A stretch of 64,000 nucleotides of DNA, from positions 477,815-541,814 of the forward strand of contig NZ_AQQZ01000004.1 of the NCBI RefSeq assembly GCF_001205715.1, in the 5' to 3' direction. Every line of letters starts with the position of its first letter. Positions within the stretch are counted from its first letter, which is position 1. The notes beneath the pieces are model-generated. The model ran no database searches, was not told the origin of the DNA, and saw only the letters and a list, made by a program, of their open reading frames with translations. This stretch comes from Pseudaestuariivita atlantica. GTDB lineage: Bacteria; Pseudomonadota; Alphaproteobacteria; Rhodobacterales; Rhodobacteraceae. Shown piece after piece: positions 35,014-43,828 of this stretch. A program made the position numbers and the translations under genes.

Positions 35014-35481
35014 TCAGTTGACGGCTTTGGCGTCAACAACGTCCTTGTCGGCCGGCAGGCTGGAGGCGATTTCGATCCGGCGCGGTTTCAGCGCTTCCGG
35101 AACCTCGCGCTGCAGGTCGATATGCAGCATGCCGTCTTCATGGCTCGCACCGGTCACCTTGACGTGGTCGGCGAGGTGGAAGCGGCGTTCGAAGGCGCGG
35201 GTTGCGATGCCACGGTGCAGGTAGGTGCGGTCGGTCGTATCCTCGACCTTGCGGGCGGACACGACAAGCGCGCGGTCCTTCACCTCGACCGAGAGATCCT
35301 CGTCCGAGAACCCGGCCACGGCGATCGAGATGCGATAGGCATCTTCATCCGTCTTTTCGATGTTGTACGGGGGGTAGGTCTGGTTGCCGACGTCGCTGGC
35401 AAGCACGCGGTCCATCAGGTCCGCGATCTGGTCAAAGCCAACGGTGGCGCGGTAAAGCGGGGTAAGGTCAAAATTTCGCAT
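35014..35481 (-). CDS. Small heat-shock protein, Hsp20 family
   Basis: This 155-residue chaperone holds unfolding proteins in oligomers. It has the IbpA-type N terminus MRNFDLTPLYRATVGFDQI, an alpha-crystallin domain from about residue 35 to 125 (YRISIAVAGFSDEDLSVEVK), and an IEI-type C-terminal anchor (RRIEIAS). The ATG at 35481 has GGAGG eight bases upstream. A heat-shock-type promoter is suggested about 100 bases upstream. Confidence 0.93.
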   Translation of the reverse strand: MRNFDLTPLYRATVGFDQIADLMDRVLASDVGNQTYPPYNIEKTDEDAYRISIAVAGFSDEDLSVEVKDRALVVSARKVEDTTDRTYLHRGIATRAFERRFHLADHVKVTGASHEDGMLHIDLQREVPEALKPRRIEIASSLPADKDVVDAKAVN

Positions 35482-35578
35482 GGGGTCATCCTCCATTGAG
35501 CGACAACGATGTGTGCCCTCCCACCATGGGACGGGCCGCATAGTCCCGGACCCGCCTGTGCAGCGTCCGGTGACGGTG

Positions 35579-35608
35579 ATGTGGGAAGCCCCGAACGGGG
35601 ATTCAAGA
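35579..35608 (-). promoter_or_regulatory. Candidate heat-shock (RpoH-type) promoter of hsp20
   Basis: On the minus strand CTTGAA is followed, 18 bases after CTTG, by CCCACAT, close to alphaproteobacterial RpoH promoters (CTTG, 17-18 bases, CCCAT-like). It lies about 100 bases before the hsp20 ATG. The spacer holds the dyad CCCCG-TT-CGGGG, which could instead be the terminator of the upstream protease gene. Confidence 0.4.
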
Positions 35609-35611
35609 CCT

Positions 35612-36421
35612 TCAGGGTTTGACGAATTTCGCGCCTGTCGGCGAGGTTTGGCCGACCTGTATCCGCTTGGCCCCCTGCGCGCTGCTGGTGAGCGTGCGGC
35701 CCGCAGCCAGCTCGACCTTGAGCACCGCAAGCGGCCCTTCCAGCGCCGTGCCCAGCGAGACCGGAACGCCCCGCGCCTCGGCCTTGGCGGAAACGACCGA
35801 CACGATGCGCGGGCGGCCTGACTTGAAGCTGAAGACCGGCGATCCGGACGACCCGAAATCGACATCGCAGGACATGATAAGAACGCCCGTCTGCCGCGCC
35901 ATGACGTTGCACACCTCCTGCAGCGAAGGTGCCTCGGCCCGGTCATGGGCATAGCTGACGACGCCGATCTTGTCGCCCGAACGGGGGCGCACGTCGGTGT
36001 CGAACGGTACCACTTCGGTGGTGCGGATCGGTCGCGCAAGCTGCAGCAGCGCCACGTCGTTGCGGACCCGGTTGGTGTCGGCCTTGCCGGTATGCACGTA
36101 ATCGGGATGCGTCACCGCGCGGGCCACGTTGCGATAGGCCGATGCCCGGCCATTCCGCCACCCGGCAAGAAATTCGATCTTCGCCGGGTCGATCACGGCG
36201 CCGGTATGCTTGTCGTAGAGGCAATGCGCAGCGGTCAGCACCAGGTCAGGCGCGATCAGCGCGCCGGTGCAGAACCCCGTTCCGCCGATGTCCAGTCGCC
36301 CAACGCCTTCCCATCCACGGCTGTCGTCGCCGGTGTTCAACCGTTTCAACGGCGCATCCTGCGCCACGCCGACAGAGCCGAGCAGCATCAGGACGACGAG
36401 GATTTTGGTCAATGGGCGCAT
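35612..36421 (-). CDS. Exported trypsin-like serine protease (S1)
   Basis: The 269-residue product has a signal peptide (ILVVLMLLGSVGVAQD). The chymotrypsin triad is complete: H66 in LTAAHC, D122 in NDVALL, and S192 in GSSGSP. Extra cysteines (C51/C67 and C171/C185) suggest two disulfides. There is no PDZ domain, so it is not DegP-like. It probably acts in the periplasm or outside the cell. It lies just upstream of hsp20 on the same strand and divergent from the GDPD gene. Confidence 0.88.
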   Translation of the reverse strand: MRPLTKILVVLMLLGSVGVAQDAPLKRLNTGDDSRGWEGVGRLDIGGTGFCTGALIAPDLVLTAAHCLYDKHTGAVIDPAKIEFLAGWRNGRASAYRNVARAVTHPDYVHTGKADTNRVRNDVALLQLARPIRTTEVVPFDTDVRPRSGDKIGVVSYAHDRAEAPSLQEVCNVMARQTGVLIMSCDVDFGSSGSPVFSFKSGRPRIVSVVSAKAEARGVPVSLGTALEGPLAVLKVELAAGRTLTSSAQGAKRIQVGQTSPTGAKFVKP

Positions 36422-36563
36422 AATAGCTCCGCGTTGAGTACCTCGAACCTCTAAAAGGTGGTTAAGGCGAAAATAGGGCGGGGCGTGGGTGCGAATGAAT
36501 TTTTTTTGTGCCCCGAAATCATTCAGGAAGACAGCCTTAGCCGGGATGGGTTAGGCTGACGGC

Positions 36564-37535
36564 ATGTGGCGTTTGGGTGTGGCAGTTTCCTTGGGCGTGG
36601 TGGCGGGTGTCTGGGCGCTCAACACCTCGCTGTGGCTGCCCAAAGCGGATGGACAGGCGCGATTGATCGCGCATCGCGGCGTGCACCAGACCTATGCCGG
36701 CCCGCCGCCGGGCCCCGAGACCTGCACCGCCACTCCCATCGAACCTGCGACTCACGGGCTGATCGAGAACACGATCCCGTCCATGCGCGCCGCGTTCGAG
36801 GCTGGCGCCGACGTGGTGGAACTGGATGTCCACCGCACCCCGGATGGCGTTCTGGCGGTCTTTCACGACTGGACGCTCGATTGCCGCACGGACGGGTCGG
36901 GGCAGACCAACAAGACGCCTTGGACGGTCCTGAAGACGCTGGACATGGGACACGGATACTCCCTCGACGGGGTCACCTTCCCGCTGCGCGGTTCGGGCAT
37001 CGGTGCCATGCCGCGCCTCGAAGAGGTGTTCGACACCTTCCCCGAAGGCCGCTTCCTCGTGAACTTCAAAAGCAACCGCGGGTCCGAGGGGAAGGCGCTT
37101 GTCGCCCTGCTGGAGACCCGCCCCGACTGGATCGACCGGGTCTGGGGCGTCTATGGCGGCGTAAACCCCACCGCGCGCGTGACAGAGACGTTGCCCGGAC
37201 TGCGCGGCTTCCACCGCGCCGGGATCAAGTCCTGCCTGTTGCGATACGCCGCGCTGGGATGGAGCGGCCACGTCCCAAAAGCCTGCCGCGACACGGTCCT
37301 GTTGATCCCGGATGACGTCGCACCATGGCTTTGGGGCTGGCCCCGGCGGTTCCTGCGCCGGATGGACCGCGCCGGAACCGATGTCATCATGGCGGGTCCG
37401 TTTCGCAGCACGGCCGGCACGAACGGGATCGACACCGTCGATGCCTTCACGGCGCTGCCCGATGGCTTTGGCGGCCATGTCTGGACCAACAGGATCGAAC
37501 GGATCGGACCCGCCCGAGCAGGCCTTGCCCGTTAA
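36564..37535 (+). CDS. Glycerophosphodiester phosphodiesterase family protein
   Basis: This 323-residue TIM-barrel enzyme splits glycerophosphodiesters to glycerol-3-phosphate and an alcohol. It has an N-terminal membrane anchor (about residues 4-22), LIAHRGV (catalytic His/Arg), ENTIPSMRAAFEAGADVVEL (Glu and metal ligands), DVHRTPDG and FHDWTLD. It is probably anchored and facing the periplasm. A 16-base palindrome, GTAACCCGTGGGTTAC, lies after the stop. Confidence 0.88.
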   Translation: MWRLGVAVSLGVVAGVWALNTSLWLPKADGQARLIAHRGVHQTYAGPPPGPETCTATPIEPATHGLIENTIPSMRAAFEAGADVVELDVHRTPDGVLAVFHDWTLDCRTDGSGQTNKTPWTVLKTLDMGHGYSLDGVTFPLRGSGIGAMPRLEEVFDTFPEGRFLVNFKSNRGSEGKALVALLETRPDWIDRVWGVYGGVNPTARVTETLPGLRGFHRAGIKSCLLRYAALGWSGHVPKACRDTVLLIPDDVAPWLWGWPRRFLRRMDRAGTDVIMAGPFRSTAGTNGIDTVDAFTALPDGFGGHVWTNRIERIGPARAGLAR

Positions 37536-37561
37536 ACAGTTCTTAACCCGTAACCCGTGGG

Positions 37562-38839
37562 TTACCCCAGCGCCGGGGGTTTCGGCCCGCCTGTCGCCCA
37601 GTCGAGCAGTTCGACGGTATGCACCACCGGCACGCCCGTGCCCGATCCGATCTGCATCATGCAGCCGATATTGCCCGCCGCGATCACGTCCGGCGCGGTG
37701 GCTTCCAGCGTCCGCACCTTCCGCTCTTTCAACTGCCCCGAGATTTCGGGCTGCATCAGGTTGTACGTCCCCGCCGACCCGCAGCACAGGTGCGGGTCCT
37801 TCGGTTCGACCACGGTGAACCCCGCGCGTTTCAGCAGCGTCTTCGGGTGCGTCTTGATCTGCTGGCCGTGCTGCAACGAACAGGCCGCATGATAGGCGAC
37901 CTTCAGATCCTGCGTGCCTTCGGGCAGGTCCAGCTTCATCAGCACTTCGCTGATATCCATCGCGATGCCCGCCACCCGTGCTGCATCACCGGCCAGCGGG
38001 TCATTGCGGAACATGTGCCCGTAATCCTTCACCGTCGTGCCGCAACCCGAGGTGTTGATGACGATGGCATCCAGCCCCGCGCCATCCATCTCCCGCACCC
38101 AGGCGCGGATATTGGCGGCGGCGCTGCCATGGCTTTCGGCGGACTTGCCCATGTGATGCGTCAGCGCCCCGCAGCATCCCGCGCCTTCGGCCACCACCAC
38201 CTCGGCCCCCAGCCGGGTCAGCAGCCGGATCGTCGCGTCGTTGATATCGGTGTTCAGCGCCTTCTGTGCACATCCCGTCATCAACGCCAAGCGCATCTTG
38301 CGCTCCGGCACGGCAAAGGTTTGCGGATCGTCGTTGCGGCTGACCGGCGGCACCTGTTTCGGCGCCATGTCCAGCATCGCCCTGAGCCGCGCATCGGGGA
38401 CCAGCGCCCGGAACGGACGGCCCATCTTGGCGAAATAGAGCGCCACCCGGAACCGCATCGGATAGGGCAGCACTTTCGACAGCACCCAGCGCAAGGCGCG
38501 GTCGCTCCACGGGCGGTCGTAATTCTCTTCGATGTATTCCCGCGCGTGATCGACCAGGTGCATGTAATGCACGCCAGACGGGCAGGTCGACATGCAGGCG
38601 AGGCAGCTGAGGCAGCGATCCATGTGCTTGACCGTCTTCTCGTCGGGCTTCCGCCCCTGTTCCAGCATGTCCTTGATCAGGTAGATGCGCCCGCGCGGGC
38701 TGTCCAACTCGTCGCCCAGCACCTGGTAGGTCGGGCAGGTCGCCGTGCAGAACCCGCAATGAACGCAGGTCCGCAGCACCTCGTTGGCCCGCGCGGTGCC
38801 GGGATCCTGCAATTGCTCAGGGGTAAAATTCGTTTGCAT
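37562..38839 (-). CDS. glcF: Glycolate oxidase iron-sulfur subunit
   Basis: This 425-residue subunit passes electrons from the flavin subunits toward quinone. Two [4Fe-4S] motifs are present (CVHCGFCTATCP and CLSCLACMSTCP), and two cysteine-rich CCG domains (GCCGALTHHMG and CCGSAGTYNLMQPE). Last gene of the glcD-glcE-orf-glcF unit; three bases separate it from the small membrane gene. Confidence 0.94.
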   Translation of the reverse strand: MQTNFTPEQLQDPGTARANEVLRTCVHCGFCTATCPTYQVLGDELDSPRGRIYLIKDMLEQGRKPDEKTVKHMDRCLSCLACMSTCPSGVHYMHLVDHAREYIEENYDRPWSDRALRWVLSKVLPYPMRFRVALYFAKMGRPFRALVPDARLRAMLDMAPKQVPPVSRNDDPQTFAVPERKMRLALMTGCAQKALNTDINDATIRLLTRLGAEVVVAEGAGCCGALTHHMGKSAESHGSAAANIRAWVREMDGAGLDAIVINTSGCGTTVKDYGHMFRNDPLAGDAARVAGIAMDISEVLMKLDLPEGTQDLKVAYHAACSLQHGQQIKTHPKTLLKRAGFTVVEPKDPHLCCGSAGTYNLMQPEISGQLKERKVRTLEATAPDVIAAGNIGCMMQIGSGTGVPVVHTVELLDWATGGPKPPALG

Positions 38840-38842
38840 GGA

Positions 38843-39154
38843 TCAGCTTCCCAGGTTCCAGACGACAAGTGTGACATGAAGCGTGAACGTGCCGAGGAGC
38901 CCCCATGTCATACGGGCCCAGCGATACGGCGTGCCCTGCCATACGATCAGCAGCAGCCCGATGAAGGCCCCGACAGCGATGCCCGCCGAGAGAGCAACCA
39001 ACACGTCAAAGTCGTACCCTATGAAGGGAAGGAACAGCATTCCCAGCCCCCCTGCGATGGCGGCGATGGCGATCCGCCAGTCAAAGGCCAGAAGACCCCC
39101 GATTGCGCCCCCGATGGTGGGCAGGAGGAGGAAGGGAAGCATGATCATCCACAT
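38843..39154 (-). CDS. Small membrane protein inside the glycolate oxidase operon
   Basis: The 103-residue product has about three membrane segments (5-28, 30-50 and 56-75) and a final hydrophobic stretch. It starts four bases after the glcE stop and ends three before glcF, so it is certainly co-translated. It could be a membrane anchor or accessory for the GlcDEF complex, but I know no precedent. Alternative starts lie at its 3rd and 5th codons. Confidence 0.75.
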   Translation of the reverse strand: MWMIMLPFLLLPTIGGAIGGLLAFDWRIAIAAIAGGLGMLFLPFIGYDFDVLVALSAGIAVGAFIGLLLIVWQGTPYRWARMTWGLLGTFTLHVTLVVWNLGS

Positions 39155-39158
39155 CGTG

Positions 39159-40265
39159 TCAGGCCATTAGGCCGGGGTTTAGGATGCCTCGCGGGTCGAA
39201 CCTGGCGCGCAGGCCCGCCTCGATCTTCGCAACGCCCGCGTTCTGCGGATGAAAGGCCGGGACGTCGCCACCACCCCGCACCCGCGTCGCGTGGCCGGGA
39301 ACGTGCATCCGCGCCCTGAGGTCGGTCCCTTCGGCCATCCGCGCCCAGATCAGCCCGCCACCCCAGTCGAGCATCACGGCCTCCGCCCCGATAGCCTCCA
39401 CCACGGTGGCCGCGTCCGACGGTTTGACCGAGATGCGCCAGATGTCGCCCGCGCCGCCCTGCAAGGCACCCACGTCCCGCACCCATGCCCAGCCTGCCGC
39501 CACCTTGTCCGGATCGCTCTCGATCACCGCGCCGTCGCCCGCCAGCTTGGCAATCTCGGCGGCACGGTAGGCCACCTGCGCCTCGAACCCCTCGACCCGC
39601 AACATGGTCACGGGATGCCCGTCCACGCCCACCGGCGCATGGGCCGCGCCCGTCACCTCGTAAGGTGACCCCAGCGCCCGGCTCATCACCTCAACAGCGT
39701 CACCAACCGACAACCCGTACACCAGCACGCAGGCCCGCGACTTGGGCGCGGGAAGCACCTTCAGCGATATCTCGGTCAGCACCCCCAGCGTCCCCCACGA
39801 CCCGCACATCAGCTTCACGAGGTCATAGCCGGTGACGTTCTTCATCACCCGCCCACCGTTCTTGATGATCTCACCCGCCCCATCGACGAACCGCACGCCC
39901 AGCGCGAAATCCCGTGCTGCGCCCGCCTGTATCCGGCGCGGCCCGCTGGCATTCGCCGCGATCACGCCACCGATGGTGCTGTCGCCCGTGGTGGCCAAGA
40001 GCCCGCGCATGTCCGACGGCTCGAAGGCCAGTGCCTGCCCTTCCCCGGCCAGCACCGTCTCGACCTCACCCAGCGACGTGCCCGCCCCGACCACCAGCGT
40101 CAGCGCGCCGGGTTCGTAGAGGCGCACGCCCGAAAGCCCGGCGGTGCTCACCGCCTCGCCCCCGGTGGGCCCAACCGACCGCGTTCCGCCTCCGACGATC
40201 CGCAGGGGCCCCGTCGCGTCGCGCACGATCTCGGCCAGTTCGGCCTCTGTTCCGGGTCGCATCAT
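39159..40265 (-). CDS. glcE: Glycolate oxidase FAD-binding subunit
   Basis: This 368-residue protein of the FAD-linked oxidase group has PLRIVGGGTRSVGPTGG for FAD phosphate binding and VIAANASGPRRIQAGAARDF. GlcE is the shorter partner of GlcD in glycolate-to-glyoxylate oxidation. The C-terminal ARFDPRGILNPG is typical. It lies 46 bases after glcD. Confidence 0.93.
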   Translation of the reverse strand: MMRPGTEAELAEIVRDATGPLRIVGGGTRSVGPTGGEAVSTAGLSGVRLYEPGALTLVVGAGTSLGEVETVLAGEGQALAFEPSDMRGLLATTGDSTIGGVIAANASGPRRIQAGAARDFALGVRFVDGAGEIIKNGGRVMKNVTGYDLVKLMCGSWGTLGVLTEISLKVLPAPKSRACVLVYGLSVGDAVEVMSRALGSPYEVTGAAHAPVGVDGHPVTMLRVEGFEAQVAYRAAEIAKLAGDGAVIESDPDKVAAGWAWVRDVGALQGGAGDIWRISVKPSDAATVVEAIGAEAVMLDWGGGLIWARMAEGTDLRARMHVPGHATRVRGGGDVPAFHPQNAGVAKIEAGLRARFDPRGILNPGLMA

Positions 40266-40311
40266 GTGGGCTTCTTCTCTTTGAAAATATGTAATGGCGC
40301 GGCGGCGGCGA

Positions 40312-41745
40312 TCAGGCGTGACGCCGGTCGCGGGAGGCCGCCAGCGGAAACACCTTGGCGGGGTTCAACAGCCACGCGGGATCGAACACGTCCTTCACCC
40401 GCATCTGCGCCTCCAGATCGGCGGGGTCGAACTGGTCGCTCATCAGGTCGCGCTTTTCCACGCCCACGCCGTGCTCACCCGTCAGGCAGCCGCCCACCTC
40501 GACGCAGAGACGCAGGATGTCGGCGCCGAAGGCCTCGCACAGTTCCAGGTCGCCGGGCTTGTTGGCATCGAACAGGATCAGCGGGTGCATGTTGCCGTCG
40601 CCCGCGTGGAAGACATTCGCCACGTCCAGGCCATACTCGGCGCTCATCTGCTTGATGCGCCGCAGCACCTCGGGCAGGGCCGAGACGGGGATCGTGCCGT
40701 CGAGGCACATGTAATCGTTGATCTGCCCCATCGCGCCGAAGGCCGATTTGCGGCCCAGCCAGATGCGGCCCGCTTCGTCGGCATCCTTGGCCTCGCGCAT
40801 CTCCACGGGATCGTTGCGGGCGGCGATGTCCATGATCTGGGCCAGCTGTGCGTCGATCTCCATCTCTGACCCTTCGACCTCGACGATCAGCAGCGCCTCG
40901 CACATCGGGTAGCCCGCCTTGGCGAAGGCTTCGCAGGCCTCGATACAGGGGCGGTCCATGAATTCGATGGCGACGGGCAGGATGCCGGACTTGATGATGT
41001 CCGATACGCATTCGCCCGCGACCTCGTTCGAGTTGAAGGCCATCAGTACGGGCCGCGCACCTTCGGGTTTGGGAAGGATGCGCAGGGTCGCCTCGGTCAC
41101 GACGCCCAGCTGGCCTTCGGAGCCGCAGATGACGCCCAGCAGGTCGAGCCCGCCCGCATCCAGATGCGCGCGGCCGATCTCGATCACTTCACCGTCCATC
41201 GTGACCATGGTCACGCCCATCAGGTTGTTGGTGGTCACGCCGTATTTCAGACAATGTGCCCCGCCCGAATTCATCGCGATGTTGCCCGCTATGGCGCAGG
41301 CCAGTTGCGAGGACGGGTCGGGCGCATAGAAGAACCCGTCCTCCTCTACCGCGCCGGTCACGCTCAGGTTCGTGCGGCCGGTCTGCACGCGGATGTAGCG
41401 GTCGGCATAGTTCGTCTCGATCACGTCGTTCATGCGCGCCACGCCAAGGATCACGCTGTCCTCAGTCGGCAAGGCACCCCCGGCCAGCGACGTCCCCGAC
41501 CCGCGCGGCACGACGGGCACGCCCATCCGGTGGCAGACCTTCAGCACGGCGGCGACTTCTTCGGTCGAGGCAGGCAGGACGGCGGCCAGCGGAGGGCAGC
41601 GATAGGCGGTCAACCCGTCGCATTCATAAGCCTTCGTTTCGAACGCATCGTGGATCACCGCGTCAGAGGGCAGAACCTCCTGCAAGGCGGCGACGATGGC
41701 GTCCTTGCGGTTCAGGATCATGTCGTCGGGCTTGGGCATTTCCAT
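40312..41745 (-). CDS. glcD: Glycolate oxidase catalytic subunit
   Basis: This 477-residue FAD oxidase subunit converts glycolate to glyoxylate. It has the FAD motif PVVPRGSGTSLAGGALP, IAMNSGGAHCLKYG, and the C-terminal GEHGVGVEKRD with DPAWLLNPAKVFP. The ATG at 41745 has GGAGG seven bases upstream; a twelve-residue longer frame lacks support. First gene of the glc unit, divergent from the DUF599 gene. No glcC-type regulator is adjacent. Confidence 0.95.
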   Translation of the reverse strand: MEMPKPDDMILNRKDAIVAALQEVLPSDAVIHDAFETKAYECDGLTAYRCPPLAAVLPASTEEVAAVLKVCHRMGVPVVPRGSGTSLAGGALPTEDSVILGVARMNDVIETNYADRYIRVQTGRTNLSVTGAVEEDGFFYAPDPSSQLACAIAGNIAMNSGGAHCLKYGVTTNNLMGVTMVTMDGEVIEIGRAHLDAGGLDLLGVICGSEGQLGVVTEATLRILPKPEGARPVLMAFNSNEVAGECVSDIIKSGILPVAIEFMDRPCIEACEAFAKAGYPMCEALLIVEVEGSEMEIDAQLAQIMDIAARNDPVEMREAKDADEAGRIWLGRKSAFGAMGQINDYMCLDGTIPVSALPEVLRRIKQMSAEYGLDVANVFHAGDGNMHPLILFDANKPGDLELCEAFGADILRLCVEVGGCLTGEHGVGVEKRDLMSDQFDPADLEAQMRVKDVFDPAWLLNPAKVFPLAASRDRRHA

Positions 41746-41825
41746 GGGCAATCCTCCGAATTGGTAAAAACATATAACCAATTTTCGCCGTTGTCCAGAA
41801 ACCCCGCGCGCGGCACAACGACGCC

Positions 41826-42530
41826 ATGAGTTTCGTCGACCATATCGAGCTTTTCTCTGTCTTCGACGCCGTCGCCGTCGCCATCCTGTTCGCGGCGTGG
41901 TGGGGCGTGGGATGGGTGGTGGAGCGCGAGGCGACGGCGTTTCCGTCGGTGTCGGTCCTGATGGACGGGTACCGGCGCGAATGGATGGTGCAACTTGTCA
42001 CGCGCAACCCGCGCATCTTCGACGCGCAGATCATCACCAACCTGCGGCAGGGGTCGGCCTTTTTCGGGTCGGCGACGATGCTCGCGATGGGTGGCGGGCT
42101 GGCGTTGATCGGCAATGTCGAGATGATCGCCGGGATTGCGCGCGACCTGACGTTTGACGACGTGCCGCGGGTGGTCTGGCAGATCAAGCTGCTGGCGGGC
42201 CTGGTCCTGCTGGGGCATGCCTTCTTGCGGTTCGTCTGGTCGAACCGGCTGTTCGGGTACGCGGCGGTGATGATGGCGGCGGTGCCGAACGACACCACCG
42301 ACCCGACCGTGCCGGCGCGCACGCACAAGTCGGCGGAGTTGACGATTTCAGCCTCGCGCGCCTTCAACCAGGGTTTGCGGTCGGTCTATTTCGCGCTGGC
42401 CTCGGCCGCGTGGCTGGTCGGGCCGCTGGCCCTGATCGGGACGGTCCTGTTCACGCTTTGGGTGATCTGGCGGCGCGAATACGCGTCACGGTCGCGCGCG
42501 GTGCTGGCCGGGGCGGACACATCGTCGTGA
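41826..42530 (+). CDS. DUF599 family membrane protein
   Basis: This 234-residue protein has about four membrane segments (14-32, 78-98, 112-133 and 190-218). It begins with the family-type pattern DAVAVAILFAAWWGVGWVVE and has REWMVQLVTRNPRIFDAQII between segments. DUF599 proteins are uniform but uncharacterised. It is transcribed divergently from glcD. Confidence 0.85.
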   Translation: MSFVDHIELFSVFDAVAVAILFAAWWGVGWVVEREATAFPSVSVLMDGYRREWMVQLVTRNPRIFDAQIITNLRQGSAFFGSATMLAMGGGLALIGNVEMIAGIARDLTFDDVPRVVWQIKLLAGLVLLGHAFLRFVWSNRLFGYAAVMMAAVPNDTTDPTVPARTHKSAELTISASRAFNQGLRSVYFALASAAWLVGPLALIGTVLFTLWVIWRREYASRSRAVLAGADTSS

Positions 42531-42571
42531 ACGGCCTGTCGCGGTGGCGCGGCCTGCACTACCGTTCGGTC

Positions 42572-42937
42572 ATGCGCTTGATTCTTGCTTCCACGGCCCT
42601 TGTTGCCTCGACCCTCGCGGCGGCTGCCGACATTCCCGTGATCGAGAAGGTCGTGGCGAAGAAGACCGGAATGGGCTGGCGGTTCGACGTGACGCTGTCG
42701 CATCCCGACACCGGTTGGGACCATTACGCCGACGGCTGGGAGGTCGTGGATGCCGACGGCAATGCGCTTGGCTACCGCGAGCTGATGCATCCGCATGTGA
42801 CCGAGCAACCTTTCACCCGGTCGCTGAACAGCGTGGTGGTGCCCGACGGCGTGCGCGAGGTGTTCATCCGCGCCAAGTGTTCCGTGCACGGCTGGGGCGA
42901 GCCCGGCGTGGCGGTCAAGCTCGATCCCGGCGGCTAG
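42572..42937 (+). CDS. Small exported beta-rich protein of unknown function
   Basis: The 121-residue product has a signal peptide (RLILASTALVASTLAAAAD). The mature part alternates hydrophobic strands (WRFDVTLSHPDTGWDHYADG, VFIRAKCSVHGWG), suggesting a small Ig- or cupredoxin-like domain. It lies 41 bases after the DUF599 stop and ends three bases before the convergent soeC. No family is named with confidence. Confidence 0.7.
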   Translation: MRLILASTALVASTLAAAADIPVIEKVVAKKTGMGWRFDVTLSHPDTGWDHYADGWEVVDADGNALGYRELMHPHVTEQPFTRSLNSVVVPDGVREVFIRAKCSVHGWGEPGVAVKLDPGG

Positions 42938-42940
42938 CCG

Positions 42941-43828
42941 TCAGCGTTTGCCGTAGTAGAGGCCGACGACATGTTCGGCCTCGGCAAAGAAGAGCCAGCG
43001 CGCGCAGGCGACCCCGACAAGGTGGCTGAGCACCGCGACCAGCACCGCGAGGTGCGTGAGCGCGGCAGAGGCATCGACCGTGAAGAACAGCACCAGAACC
43101 GGTACCACGACCATCAGCAGCATGGCGATGATGCGCAGCTTGCGGGCGTGCTTGCGGCCGACGACATAGACCATCTCGTCCAGCAGGTAGTTGGACCCGG
43201 TATGCGGCGGTTCGAACTGGCGCACGGTGCCGCCCGGCAGCATCGTCGCGGTTTCCAGCGTGTGGCCACGCTGGCGGAAGCGTTTGTCGCCGCCTGCCCA
43301 GGCCGCGAGTTGCATGCCGCCTGCCAGCACCAGAAGCACCATCGCGGCCCAGACCTGCCCCGCCAGAAGCGCGCCGCCGCCAAGCGCCAGCGACAAAAAC
43401 AGCGCGCTGGTCAGCCAGTGGTTCCAGCGCGGCACGGTTTTCAACTGGGCATAGATCATCGAGGTGGTGAACACCGTCGCCAGCGACATCAAAGCACCGA
43501 TATAGCCCAAGGGCTGCCAGCCGCCGCCGAAGAACACCGCCCCCAGCGCGAAAAGGCCCATCAGCACCAGTGCGGCCACCGCGCAGATCGCTTCGCGGCT
43601 GAGCCACGACGTGCGCCATTGCGTGAACGCCTTGGGCGCGTTTTTCGGGTTGCCGAGGTGGAAGGTGGACGCGACCAGCCCCCCCACCGCGAACAGGTAG
43701 GCGACGAGGTAGAACACGAAGGCCACCCAGCCGGTCACGGCAGGCAGGCCGAGGCCAAGGAAGGTCAGAAGGCCGAAACCGAGGCCCGAAAGGGTGGTGA
43801 AGACGATGACGGACGGAGCGGGATGCAT
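42941..43828 (-). CDS. soeC: Sulfite dehydrogenase membrane subunit (DmsC/NrfD type)
   Basis: This 295-residue membrane anchor has about eight segments and is DmsC-like (HPAPSVIVFTTLSGLGFGLL at the start). It should pass electrons from the iron-sulfur subunit to the quinone pool. Its start overlaps the soeB stop by one base. I call it SoeC rather than DmsC because the operon carries xsc, pta and a TauE-type sulfite exporter, and the catalytic subunit lacks a Tat signal. Confidence 0.85.
   Translation of the reverse strand: MHPAPSVIVFTTLSGLGFGLLTFLGLGLPAVTGWVAFVFYLVAYLFAVGGLVASTFHLGNPKNAPKAFTQWRTSWLSREAICAVAALVLMGLFALGAVFFGGGWQPLGYIGALMSLATVFTTSMIYAQLKTVPRWNHWLTSALFLSLALGGGALLAGQVWAAMVLLVLAGGMQLAAWAGGDKRFRQRGHTLETATMLPGGTVRQFEPPHTGSNYLLDEMVYVVGRKHARKLRIIAMLLMVVVPVLVLFFTVDASAALTHLAVLVAVLSHLVGVACARWLFFAEAEHVVGLYYGKR

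Noticed and set aside
37550..37565. Perfect palindrome GTAACCCGTGGGTTAC between gdpD and glcF as a REP element
   Set aside because: It does not share the family C core; it is more simply a small convergent terminator stem.
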